The notes beneath the pieces are model-generated. The model had not been told where the DNA came from. It did not search any database and saw nothing but the letters and a program-made list of their open reading frames with translations. Shown piece by piece: positions 1-6,808 of a stretch of DNA of 7,495 bases. The stretch is from assembly GCA_934230965.1 (NCBI GenBank), contig CAKQFW010000099.1, forward strand, positions 1 through 7,495, in the 5' to 3' direction. The stretch's first letter is position 1. Each line of letters begins with the position of its first letter. A program made the position numbers and the translations under genes. Source of the stretch: an uncultured Prevotella sp. (lineage in GTDB: Bacteria; Bacteroidota; Bacteroidia; Bacteroidales; Bacteroidaceae).

Positions 1-708
1 GGCTTCAGCTATATTGAAAGCGAAGAAGAATATAACGACCCTAACAAGGGCACCTATAACAGGGTTGACGATGTTGACGTTGATGGTGCGGGGCTGGGTG
101 GCTTCGGTATGGCCTTCGACCTGGGCGCCGTGTATAAGATTAACGACGACTGGACCGTGAGCGCTGCCGTTACCGACCTGGGCTTTATCAACTGGACCAA
201 CAACGTGCAGGCTGCCAACCGCTCAAAGAGCTTCACCTTCAAGGGCTTCCGCGATACATCGGTAAAGGATGAGGGTGGCAACACCGTTGACGACCAGATG
301 GATAAGTATGGCGACCAAATAGCCGACTTTGCCAATCTGAAAGACGAGGGCGACCAGGGCAAACGCACCACAGGCATAGGCGCTACCATCAACCTCGGTG
401 GCGAATATACCTTGCCTGTTTACCGCAAACTGAAGTTTGGTGTCCTCAGCTCTACCCACCTCTATGGCAAATATAGCTGGACTGAAGGACGTATCAGCGC
501 CAACGTGGCTCCGCTGAAGTGGATTGATGGCGGCATCAACTTTGCCGTAAACAGCTTCACCACCAGCATGGGATGGATTGTTAACTTCCACCCCAAAGGC
601 ATGAACTTCTTCGTAGGCATGGACCACCTGCTGGGCAAACAGAGCAAAGAGGGCATACCTCTCAGCTCTAACGCCAGCGTAAACGTGGGCTTTAACGTGG
701 CTTGGTAA
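1..708 (+). CDS. DUF5723-like outer-membrane beta-barrel protein, C-terminal part (5' end outside window)
   Basis: The reading frame is open from base 1 and ends at TAA 706-708, giving 235 residues; the N-terminus, including any signal peptide, lies upstream of the window. The visible part alternates hydrophobic and polar residues with many aromatic and glycine residues, as in beta strands of an outer-membrane barrel. Recognisable stretches are GAVYKINDDWTVSAAVTDLG (residues 38-57), GEYTLPVYRKLKFGVLSST and FHPKGMNFFVGMDHLLGK, and the chain ends in an aromatic residue (FNVAW), as outer-membrane barrels usually do. These resemble the Bacteroidetes DUF5723 family as I remember it; no molecular function is established for that family. 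An acidic, Asp-rich turn (VDDVDVDG, residues 22-29) might be a surface loop or metal-binding site, but that is only a guess. The gene is followed at 25 nt by a hairpin terminator, so it probably ends its own transcript. Confidence 0.8.
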   Translation, partial: GFSYIESEEEYNDPNKGTYNRVDDVDVDGAGLGGFGMAFDLGAVYKINDDWTVSAAVTDLGFINWTNNVQAANRSKSFTFKGFRDTSVKDEGGNTVDDQMDKYGDQIADFANLKDEGDQGKRTTGIGATINLGGEYTLPVYRKLKFGVLSSTHLYGKYSWTEGRISANVAPLKWIDGGINFAVNSFTTSMGWIVNFHPKGMNFFVGMDHLLGKQSKEGIPLSSNASVNVGFNVAW

Positions 709-723
709 TTAGCACATAGATAA

Positions 724-759
724 ACAACGCTGAACAACAAGGGAACAACACTGAACAAC
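724..759 (+). repeat. 21-nt-period direct repeat in the left arm of the hairpin
   Basis: ACAACGCTGAACAAC at 724-738 recurs as ACAACACTGAACAAC at 745-759, 14 of 15 bases identical, exactly 21 nt apart. The second copy is part of the left arm of the terminator-like hairpin, and the first partly overlaps it. The spacing is three times seven, matching the heptamer repeats found in the next two spacers. Confidence 0.6.
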
Positions 760-818
760 CTGTACGACACTTTATGTGTAACACGACGTTGTTCAGTGTT
801 GTTCCTTTGTTGTTTTTT
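733..818 (+). terminator. Long hairpin with T-run, terminator of the DUF5723-like gene
   Basis: Bases 733-759 pair with 788-814 over 27 positions, with 26 Watson-Crick pairs and one G-U pair in RNA. The loop is 28 nt and contains a possible 4-bp inner stem (767-770 with 776-779). A run of six T (813-818) starts at the end of the right arm. The stop codon is 25 nt upstream, which fits a Rho-independent terminator. The stem is much longer than usual and AT-leaning, built from AACAAC/GTTGTT blocks, so it may also be a copy of a dispersed palindromic element. Confidence 0.7.
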
Positions 819-893
819 GTTGTTTTCAACTTGTTTCTAAGTTATTTACACCTTATATTGAAATAGTCTGCGGCACACTTTTTCACCTATACA

Positions 894-924
894 TTGCCTA
901 TTTCATCAAAAATCAGTATCTTTG
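894..924 (+). promoter_or_regulatory. Bacteroidetes-type sigma-ABfr promoter of the gpx gene
   Basis: TTG at 894-896 is followed after 20 nt by TATCTTTG at 917-924. This fits the Bacteroidetes housekeeping promoter pattern (-33 TTTG or TTG, about 19-21 nt, -7 TAnnTTTG) with all fixed positions of the -7 box present. Transcription would start near 930, leaving a leader of about 50 nt that is A-rich (AATAAAAAAGAAA just before the start codon) and has no clear Shine-Dalgarno sequence, as is common in this phylum. It could drive gpx, trxB and mnmA together. Confidence 0.8.
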
Positions 925-983
925 CATCCACACACCCTTCACACATCATAAGAGAGATTAATAAAACAATAATAAAAAAGAAA

Positions 984-1538
984 ATGAGAACGGTATACGA
1001 ATTCTCGGTAAAAGAAAGAAAAGGCGGCACCATCTCGCTGAAAGAGTTTTCTAACGAAGTGCTGCTCATCGTAAACACAGCCACAAAGTGTGGTTTCACT
1101 CCCCAGTATGAAGAACTGGAAAAACTGTATGAAAAATATCATGCACAAGGCTTCGAGGTGCTCGACTTCCCTTGCAACCAGTTTGGCCAGCAAGCACCTG
1201 GCACCGACGAGTCGATACATAACTTTTGCAAGCTCAACTATGGCACCGAGTTTGCACGCTTTAAGAAAGTGAAGGTAAACGGCCCCGATGCCGACCCACT
1301 CTTCCTCTTCTTGCAAGAACAAAAGGGCTTTGAGGGTTTTAATCCTGATCACAAACTCACCCCCGTGCTGGAAAAGATGCTGAGCGAGGCCGATGCCGAC
1401 TATGCTCAGAAGGCCGACATAAAATGGAACTTCACCAAATTTCTTATCAACAAGAAAGGACAGGTAGTGGCACGCTTTGAGCCCACCACCAGCTTCGACA
1501 CCATTGACAAGGCCGTAGAAGAGCTGCTGAACGCCTAA
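984..1538 (+). CDS. gpx: Glutathione peroxidase family protein, Cys-type, probably thioredoxin-dependent
   Basis: The 184-residue protein would reduce hydrogen peroxide and organic or lipid hydroperoxides in the cytoplasm. The catalytic tetrad of the family is present: peroxidatic Cys36 in NTATKCGFTPQYEELEKLY, Gln70 in DFPCNQFGQQ, and Trp148-Asn149 in WNFTKFLI. Codon 36 is TGT, so this is a cysteine enzyme and not a selenoprotein. Cys82, in NFCKLNYGTEF, sits where yeast Gpx3/Orp1 has its resolving cysteine (also Cys36 and Cys82), which in that subgroup means regeneration by thioredoxin rather than glutathione; dependence on thioredoxin here is inferred. The length is normal for bacterial members, and no signal peptide is seen. 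ATG 984 is chosen because the frame upstream runs into the promoter at 894-924 and the family begins at this point. trxB follows after 91 bp on the same strand, a sensible functional neighbour. Confidence 0.95.
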   Translation: MRTVYEFSVKERKGGTISLKEFSNEVLLIVNTATKCGFTPQYEELEKLYEKYHAQGFEVLDFPCNQFGQQAPGTDESIHNFCKLNYGTEFARFKKVKVNGPDADPLFLFLQEQKGFEGFNPDHKLTPVLEKMLSEADADYAQKADIKWNFTKFLINKKGQVVARFEPTTSFDTIDKAVEELLNA

Positions 1539-1539
1539 C

Positions 1540-1588
1540 AGCACGCAGCACGCAACGCTAAACGCTATATGCTAAGCGCTAAACGCGC
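1540..1588 (+). repeat. Degenerate heptanucleotide tandem repeat, seven units, in the gpx-trxB spacer
   Basis: Starting two bases after the gpx stop codon, 49 bp divide into seven 7-bp units in unbroken phase: AGCACGC, AGCACGC, AACGCTA, AACGCTA, TATGCTA, AGCGCTA, AACGCGC. CGCTAAACGC occurs twice, 21 bp apart (1556-1565 and 1577-1586). The tract fills over half of the 91-bp spacer. No terminator hairpin with a T-run and no TAnnTTTG promoter is seen in the spacer, so read-through from gpx into trxB is possible. Confidence 0.7.
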
Positions 1589-1629
1589 CATTATTGATTA
1601 TGACATAACACACCCCCAACAACTATCCT

Positions 1630-2565
1630 ATGGACAACAAAGAACACATTCGCTGCCTCATCATTGGTAGCGGCCCCGCGGGATACACCGCCGCCATATA
1701 TGCCGGACGCGCAAACATGAGCCCCGTGCTTTACTGTGGCATGCAGATGGGCGGACAGCTCACACAGACCACCATCGTAGAGAACTTTCCCGGATACCCC
1801 GAAGGCGTTGACGGAAACCAGATGATGATGGATCTGCAAGAGCAGGCCACCAAGTTTGGATGCGACATTCGCGGAGGCATGATAACGGCTGTCGACTTTT
1901 CAAAAGCACCCTACACCATCACCACCGACGATGGCGTACTGGAGGCCGACACCGTGATTATTGCCACAGGAGCCTCGGCCAAATACTTGGGCCTTGACGA
2001 CGAGCGCAAATATAACGGAGGCGGTGTGAGCGCCTGTGCCACTTGCGACGGCTTTTTCTTTCGCAAGAAAACCGTGGCCGTAGTGGGCGGTGGCGACACG
2101 GCTTGCGAAGAGGCTACCTACCTTGCTGGCCTCTGCCAAAAGGTGTATATGATTGTTCGTAAGCCCTATCTGCGCGCCTCTGACGTGATGCGACGTCGCG
2201 TTGAAGAGAACGAGAAGATAGAAATATTGTACGAGCACAACGCCACAGGTCTCTTCGGCGAAGAGAAGGTTGAAGGCGTACACCTGGTGAAGCGCAAAGG
2301 CGAGACCGACGAGCAACACTACGATGTGGCTATCGACGGTTTCTTCTTGGCTATTGGCCATAAGCCAAACACCGACGTGTTCAAGCCCTGGATAGAGATG
2401 GACGAAACAGGATACATCAAGACGCAAGGCCAGTCGCCTTGCACCAATGTTCCTGGCGTATTTGCCGCTGGCGACTGTGCCGACCCCACCTACCGCCAAG
2501 CCATTGTGGCAGCGGGTAGCGGATGCAAGGCAGCGCTTGAGGCAGAACGTTATCTGAATAAGTAA
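1630..2565 (+). CDS. trxB: Thioredoxin reductase (thioredoxin-disulfide reductase)
   Basis: This 311-residue cytoplasmic flavoenzyme passes electrons from NAD(P)H through FAD to its CxxC disulfide and on to thioredoxin. In order it shows the FAD dinucleotide fold (GSGPAGYTAAIYAGRA, residues 13-28), MGGQL and the substrate-side loop, IATGA (111-115), the redox pair Cys136/Cys139 in CATCDGFFF, the second dinucleotide fold GGGDTA (153-158), AIGHKPNT (241-248) and the C-terminal FAD motif FAAGDC (278-283). The length is normal for low-molecular-weight TrxB. The segment that binds the NADPH 2'-phosphate, HRRxxxR in E. coli, reads VRKPYLR (176-182): the His is Val and the second Arg is Lys. Two basic residues plus the final Arg remain, so NADPH use is still plausible. 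The gene lies between gpx and mnmA on the same strand. ATG 1630 gives the expected N-terminus six residues or so before the first beta strand. Confidence 0.97.
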   Translation: MDNKEHIRCLIIGSGPAGYTAAIYAGRANMSPVLYCGMQMGGQLTQTTIVENFPGYPEGVDGNQMMMDLQEQATKFGCDIRGGMITAVDFSKAPYTITTDDGVLEADTVIIATGASAKYLGLDDERKYNGGGVSACATCDGFFFRKKTVAVVGGGDTACEEATYLAGLCQKVYMIVRKPYLRASDVMRRRVEENEKIEILYEHNATGLFGEEKVEGVHLVKRKGETDEQHYDVAIDGFFLAIGHKPNTDVFKPWIEMDETGYIKTQGQSPCTNVPGVFAAGDCADPTYRQAIVAAGSGCKAALEAERYLNK

Positions 2566-2567
2566 GT

Positions 2568-2588
2568 TGACGAGTGACGAGTGACGAG
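2568..2588 (+). repeat. Perfect heptamer tandem repeat TGACGAG x3 in the trxB-mnmA spacer
   Basis: Three perfect head-to-tail copies of TGACGAG begin two bases after the trxB stop codon. Partial matches continue beyond (TTGAC at 2589-2593, GTGACGA at 2604-2610), suggesting a decayed longer tract. The placement just after a stop codon mirrors the heptamer tract after gpx, although the unit sequence differs. Confidence 0.75.
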
Positions 2589-2633
2589 TTGACTAGGAGA
2601 TTGGTGACGAAGAGACAAGTTGATGAGGAGATT
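2588..2633 (+). repeat. Imperfect 15-bp direct repeat in the trxB-mnmA spacer
   Basis: GTTGACTAGGAGATT (2588-2602) and GTTGATGAGGAGATT (2619-2633) match at 13 of 15 bases, 31 bp apart. Together with the TGACGAG tract this means most of the 110-bp spacer is purine-rich low-complexity repeat. No hairpin terminator or good promoter is visible here; the best promoter-like string, TACGCTTG at 2633-2640, has one mismatch and lacks an upstream element at the right spacing. Confidence 0.5.
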
Positions 2634-2675
2634 ACGCTTGCTCAAATATGAGATAAAAAGGAAAAAGGAAATTAC

Positions 2676-3761
2676 ATGAACGAGAACTTGGCTGATAAGA
2701 AAATTGCCGTGCTGCTTTCGGGCGGTGTCGACAGTTCGGTCGTGGTATACGAGATGGCACAAATGGGGCTGCACCCCGACTGCTTCTATATAAAGATAGG
2801 CCCCGAGGAACAGGAAGAATGGGACTGCTCGTCGGAAGAAGACCTTGAAATGGCTACGGCCGTGGCTAAACGCTATGGCTGCAACCTGCAGGTTATCGAC
2901 TGCCACCAAGAATACTGGAACGAGGTGACACGATACACCATGGACAAGGTGCGCGCGGGCTTCACCCCAAACCCCGACGTGATGTGCAACCGCCTCATCA
3001 AGTTTGGGGCCTTCAACGAGAAGATGGGACACAACTACGACCTTATTGCCACTGGCCACTATGCGCAAACCGAGATCATTGATGGCAAGAAATGGCTGGT
3101 CACCAGTCCCGACCCTGTGAAAGATCAAACCGACTTCTTGGCGCAGATATACGACTGGCAGCTGCGCAAAGCCATCTTCCCCATAGGTCATTATATGAAA
3201 GACGAGGTGCGCGCCATTGCTGAGCGCGAACATCTTATCAACGCCCGACGCAAAGACTCGCAAGGCATCTGCTTCCTGGGAAAAATAAATTATAACGACT
3301 ACATTCGCCGATACTTGGGCGAACGACCTGGTGACGTGCTGGAACTGGAGACAGGACGCAAGATAGGACAACACCGCGGACTGTGGTTCCACACCATTGG
3401 GCAACGTCATGGTTTGGGCTTCGGCGGTGGGCCGTGGTATGCCGTGAAGAAAGATATGGAGCGCAATATCTTGTATGTAAGCAAGGGCTTCGAACCTCGC
3501 ACCGCCTACAAGAAAGACTTCCCCATTCACGACTTCCACTTCCTTACCGAGAACCCGTGGGAGGGACAAGATACCGTGCGCGTGCGCTTCAAGATACGCC
3601 ACACGCCCGAATATCATCCCGCCACCCTTGAACGCACTGGCGATGCCTCGTTCATCGTACATGCTGAAGAGCTGATACAGGGCGTGGCGCCCGGACAGTT
3701 CTGCGTGGTGTATGACGAAGACCATCACCGCTGCTTCGGCTCGGCAGAGATTACGATTTAA
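2676..3761 (+). CDS. mnmA: tRNA-specific 2-thiouridylase MnmA
   Basis: MnmA activates U34 of Lys, Glu and Gln tRNAs with ATP and inserts sulfur from a persulfide to make the 2-thio group of (c)mnm5s2U. The 361-residue protein has the PP-loop SGGVDSS (15-21) near its N-terminus, the TPNPDVMCNRLIKFG segment with nucleophile Cys104 (Cys102 in E. coli) and ATGHYA (125-130). It also has KDSQGICFLG with the second catalytic cysteine, Cys199, followed by the C-terminal beta-barrel domains (GRKIGQHRGLWFHTIGQRHG, 227-246, onward). The length is normal. After the PP-loop domain it carries the acidic stretch KIGPEEQEEWDCSSEEDLEMA (40-60), where E. coli has a different sequence; I recall this as typical of one of the MnmA paralogue types in Bacteroidetes, which often have more than one copy. 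AAGGAA at 2665-2670, 5 nt before ATG 2676, is a reasonable ribosome binding site and supports this start. It is the last gene of the plus-strand cluster. Confidence 0.96.
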   Translation: MNENLADKKIAVLLSGGVDSSVVVYEMAQMGLHPDCFYIKIGPEEQEEWDCSSEEDLEMATAVAKRYGCNLQVIDCHQEYWNEVTRYTMDKVRAGFTPNPDVMCNRLIKFGAFNEKMGHNYDLIATGHYAQTEIIDGKKWLVTSPDPVKDQTDFLAQIYDWQLRKAIFPIGHYMKDEVRAIAEREHLINARRKDSQGICFLGKINYNDYIRRYLGERPGDVLELETGRKIGQHRGLWFHTIGQRHGLGFGGGPWYAVKKDMERNILYVSKGFEPRTAYKKDFPIHDFHFLTENPWEGQDTVRVRFKIRHTPEYHPATLERTGDASFIVHAEELIQGVAPGQFCVVYDEDHHRCFGSAEITI

Positions 3762-3775
3762 GGAAAAAGATAACC

Positions 3776-3837
3776 GTCGCTGCATTTGGCTTTGCTTTTT
3801 AAACAAATGGCAAAATCAAAATGCAGCGACTTTTTTT
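3776..3837 (+). terminator. Strong intrinsic terminator after mnmA
   Basis: GTCGCTGCATTT (3776-3787) pairs perfectly with AAATGCAGCGAC (3819-3830), followed directly by seven T (3831-3837). The stem extends inward (3788-3796 with 3809-3817) with one mismatch and two G-U pairs, leaving a small loop. It lies 14 nt after the mnmA stop codon. It sits between convergent genes; on the minus strand the nearest T-rich stretch after the stem is some 6 nt away, so it would terminate the minus-strand gene less well. No other hairpin is seen between 3838 and 3875. Confidence 0.9.
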
Positions 3838-3875
3838 GAGACCTCTCTCTATAACCTACCTGTTACTCTCCCCCC

Positions 3876-6785
3876 CTACTTTTTCTTTCCCTTAGGCATT
3901 TTATTGAATTTATAGCTTAGCTGCAGCATGCCATAGCTGGGTATGGTGTTGTGCCACACCTCGGTGCGCCCTTGCGCGTTCACGGTATAGGTGGTGTTCG
4001 ACAGTTGGTGTAAGAGGTCGAACACATCGGCCTTCAGCACCCATTTGCCCTTGGCAAACGAGCGAGAGAGCGAGGCGTTCCACACCAAATCGTCGGTATT
4101 GATTGAGTGCTCACCATAGCCACGACGGCTATATTGTCGCAGGTCGGTCGCGAGGGTGATGTCGAGAGGCAGACGACACGACAGCGTGACGCCATAGTCG
4201 AAGTCGTAGGTGTTCAGCGTTTCAAAGTTGGCACGGTTGCTGGTGCTGTGTCGCCACGACAGGTTTCCGCTGCACGAGGCGTTAAAGTTGTTCTTCTGAT
4301 AGTTGAACATCAGTTTCTCGCCCAGCACCGACGTGTTTACCCTACTGAGCTGTGTGGCCGCCTCGTCGTAAGCAATGTCAAAGTCGGTGCTTCGGCTATA
4401 GTTGTACGACAGGCGCTGGTCGATAGTAAGATGTTGCGCCTTATCAAGAGTTCGTGTAAAACCACTCCATGTGTTTACCGACCAGTTTCCACCCTTCACA
4501 TTATCGTTCATATAGGTGTAGGCGCCCGTGGCACGGTTGTAGGTGGTGCGCGTGCCCATATTGTTGCGCGTAGTGTTTATGCCCAAGCCCAGCGACACAT
4601 TCTGCTGATGACGTTTACGACGGAAGCTGATGTCGGCAGAGATATTGCTCGACACCGAGCGTTTAAGATTAGGATTGCTGATGCACACTGCCAGAGGGTT
4701 GAGGTCGTTGCTAACGGGCATGAGGGCCGTAAACTGTGGCAGCGACGAGGTGAGGAAATAAGAGGCGCTATACATCAGTTTCTCGCCATTGTAGAACACG
4801 CTGACGCCAGGGTTGAACAGCATATTATGACGCGAGGCCACCGTGTCGAGCGCAGCCTGTTGATAACAGAGCTTCTCGTTTTGCCATTTCAGCGGCAGCA
4901 TCATTGTGAAAAACAATGTGTTATCATTATTATTAAAATTGATAACAGCCTGCGTGTTATATGTGCGCTTTAGGTTTACGTAGTGGCTACTATTGTCGGC
5001 ATCAAGAGCCCGAAGCAGCGAGTCGCGCGTCGACGGCAATTCGTGGCACATGCTGGCAGCAATGTCGGCCCAGCGTCCACCCAAACGGTCGAGGCGATAG
5101 TTTAGGTTGTTGTTGGCCGAGCGGTTTTGCTGATAGCCAGCCGTTAACTTGAAGTAGAAGCCCATAGGCAGCGTAACCGAATAGCTGAGAGCCGTTTTGT
5201 ACTGATAGCTGTTGGCATGGCGGTCGGCAAACACGTGTCGGGCGTCATCCTCTTGCGTTTTCATATATTCGTTGCGTGTCAGGCTATGGCTGTCGTTAGG
5301 CTTCGACTGGCTGTAAGCGCCATCAAAGTTTAGTTCGATGCGGTCGCCCCACGGCAACTTATAAAAGCCCCATAGCTGCTGATTGGCGCTGAACGAACGG
5401 TAGCGACTATACGACATGGCTTGCGAGCGGTTGGCCAGCATGCTAAGTAGTGGGTTAGCATTGGCAGCAAAGGTAGAGTCGAGCACGGCACGAATATCGC
5501 CATAGGCCGAAGGGTCGGCATCGTAGGTGGCGCTACGGCTGTGAGCCGAGTTGCGACCATTGCTATAATCGGCCGATGTCCACGAGGTCATACCCACCTG
5601 TCCTATGCGCAAGCGTAGGTTGTTTTGAAAGCTGGTTCTGAAGTCGCGCTGGCGGTTATAGTTGGTTGAGCGTCGAAAGATGTTGCCGCCAGTGGCGAAC
5701 GACTCGCTGGCCAACCGTGTTTCGTCTACAGCGTCGGTCCAGGTGGCGGTGAGGTCAACATTATCGGTCACCACCTTGTTTTTATCTTCTGTGTCGAGGT
5801 GTAGGCCCACCAGTCGGGTGGTAGTTTGCCCCTGAGGCATATTTGAAGGTTGCCAGTCGCCCTCGGTTCCAGGCGTTTGCGTTTCGTTCACATTATTGGC
5901 ATTGGCAAAGAGCGACAGGCGCGTGTGGTCGTCATAATACAGGCCGAAGAGTCTTGCCAGCCACCTGTCTTTGGTGCCGCCAGCCACCCCAATGTTTCCC
6001 ATCATACCGCGGTTATAGTCACGTTTCAGGTTTACGTCCATCACATAATCTTTCTTCTCAACATTTTCGCCCAGCATCTCGCTCTTCTCAGTGGCCTTAT
6101 GATACACCTTTAGGTCTTTTACCGTGTAGTAAGGCAGGTTGTCGAGCATCACCTTATTGTTTCCCTTGAAAAAGTCTTTGCCGTTGAGCAAGAGATAGTC
6201 GAGCTTCTGCCCATTGATGTAGATGTCGCCATTGCTCTTCAGTTCGGCACCCGGCATCTGCCGTATGAGGGCGTCGAGCATCGACCCATCGGGCAGGTTG
6301 AAGGCCGAAGCGTTATACACAATGGTGTCGCCACGATAGGTCATCTTTATCTTGGTGCCCGTCACCACCACGCCATCAAGGTTTACGTCTTTGTATATGT
6401 CGTCGTCGGCCTTTTTCTTTAGCAGCACGGGCGGCACCGTAAAGTTTCTGTTGCGGGCAATGTTGCGTATGTTGAAGTCGAGATAGCCCGTTTCATATCC
6501 CTCGCTCTCGCCCTTGATGATAAGTTTGCCAGGCCGTGCGGGCACCTGAAGATACCAGCCGCCATCGCGATTCCACTGCCAGGCGGTGGTGGTATCGACC
6601 ACGGTGCTGTCGGCATCCATCACAGTAACGTGTGCCTTCAGCATAACCTTTGTGAACGAATCTTTCACCGTGCCTTGCAGGTATATCGTGTGCTGCTTCT
6701 TGTTCTGACTTTGAACAGGAAGGGCTATGCCAAGCATTGAAAGCACAAGCACAAGGAGAACTGATAAAACTGTATATTTATTCAT
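3876..6785 (-). CDS. Outer-membrane beta-barrel protein, TonB-dependent-receptor-like, with carboxypeptidase-regulatory N-terminal domain
   Basis: The 969-residue protein starts with a signal peptide (residues 1 to about 26: hydrophobic VLSVLLVLVLSMLGIALPV, likely cleavage after PVQS). Next comes a beta-sandwich of the carboxypeptidase-regulatory type (about 32-122, beginning TIYLQGTVKDSFTKVMLKA). A plug-like domain follows (about 138-256), with DGVVVTGTKIKMTYRGDTIV, LIRQMPGAELKSNGDIYING and LNGKDFF. The remainder, about 260-969, has alternating polar/hydrophobic strands typical of a 3-type outer-membrane barrel in Bacteroidetes, ending LQLSYKFNKMPKGKKK. Transport by TonB is possible, but no clear TonB box is visible apart from the VVVTG start of the plug, and no SusD-like lipoprotein gene adjoins, so it is not a standard Sus pair; the substrate is unknown. 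The short basic tail after the last strand is unusual, since barrels commonly end in an aromatic residue. Its upstream region carries the 22-bp repeat array. Confidence 0.88.
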   Translation of the reverse strand: MNKYTVLSVLLVLVLSMLGIALPVQSQNKKQHTIYLQGTVKDSFTKVMLKAHVTVMDADSTVVDTTTAWQWNRDGGWYLQVPARPGKLIIKGESEGYETGYLDFNIRNIARNRNFTVPPVLLKKKADDDIYKDVNLDGVVVTGTKIKMTYRGDTIVYNASAFNLPDGSMLDALIRQMPGAELKSNGDIYINGQKLDYLLLNGKDFFKGNNKVMLDNLPYYTVKDLKVYHKATEKSEMLGENVEKKDYVMDVNLKRDYNRGMMGNIGVAGGTKDRWLARLFGLYYDDHTRLSLFANANNVNETQTPGTEGDWQPSNMPQGQTTTRLVGLHLDTEDKNKVVTDNVDLTATWTDAVDETRLASESFATGGNIFRRSTNYNRQRDFRTSFQNNLRLRIGQVGMTSWTSADYSNGRNSAHSRSATYDADPSAYGDIRAVLDSTFAANANPLLSMLANRSQAMSYSRYRSFSANQQLWGFYKLPWGDRIELNFDGAYSQSKPNDSHSLTRNEYMKTQEDDARHVFADRHANSYQYKTALSYSVTLPMGFYFKLTAGYQQNRSANNNLNYRLDRLGGRWADIAASMCHELPSTRDSLLRALDADNSSHYVNLKRTYNTQAVINFNNNDNTLFFTMMLPLKWQNEKLCYQQAALDTVASRHNMLFNPGVSVFYNGEKLMYSASYFLTSSLPQFTALMPVSNDLNPLAVCISNPNLKRSVSSNISADISFRRKRHQQNVSLGLGINTTRNNMGTRTTYNRATGAYTYMNDNVKGGNWSVNTWSGFTRTLDKAQHLTIDQRLSYNYSRSTDFDIAYDEAATQLSRVNTSVLGEKLMFNYQKNNFNASCSGNLSWRHSTSNRANFETLNTYDFDYGVTLSCRLPLDITLATDLRQYSRRGYGEHSINTDDLVWNASLSRSFAKGKWVLKADVFDLLHQLSNTTYTVNAQGRTEVWHNTIPSYGMLQLSYKFNKMPKGKKK

Positions 6786-6808
6786 AGTTAGCGGGCATTA
6801 GGGCGTTT

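Noticed and set aside
894..983. Upstream extension of the peroxidase from TTG 894
   Set aside because: These codons overlap the promoter and leader, and the family's N-terminus begins at ATG 984.
1089..1091. Selenocysteine codon at the catalytic position of the peroxidase
   Set aside because: The codon is TGT (cysteine), not TGA.
2633..2640. Separate promoter for mnmA (TACGCTTG)
   Set aside because: One mismatch to TAnnTTTG and no TTG/TTTG element 19-21 nt upstream; too weak to call.
2550..3806. Long open frame (418 codons) on the minus strand opposite mnmA
   Set aside because: It lies antisense to an unmistakable mnmA, its translation shows no family features, and its ends run through the repeat tract and terminator. 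It is a by-product of codon bias.
3870..3876. Run of seven C (G on the coding strand) as a phase-variable tract of the barrel gene
   Set aside because: It lies at and beyond the stop codon of the minus-strand gene, so slippage there would not change the protein.
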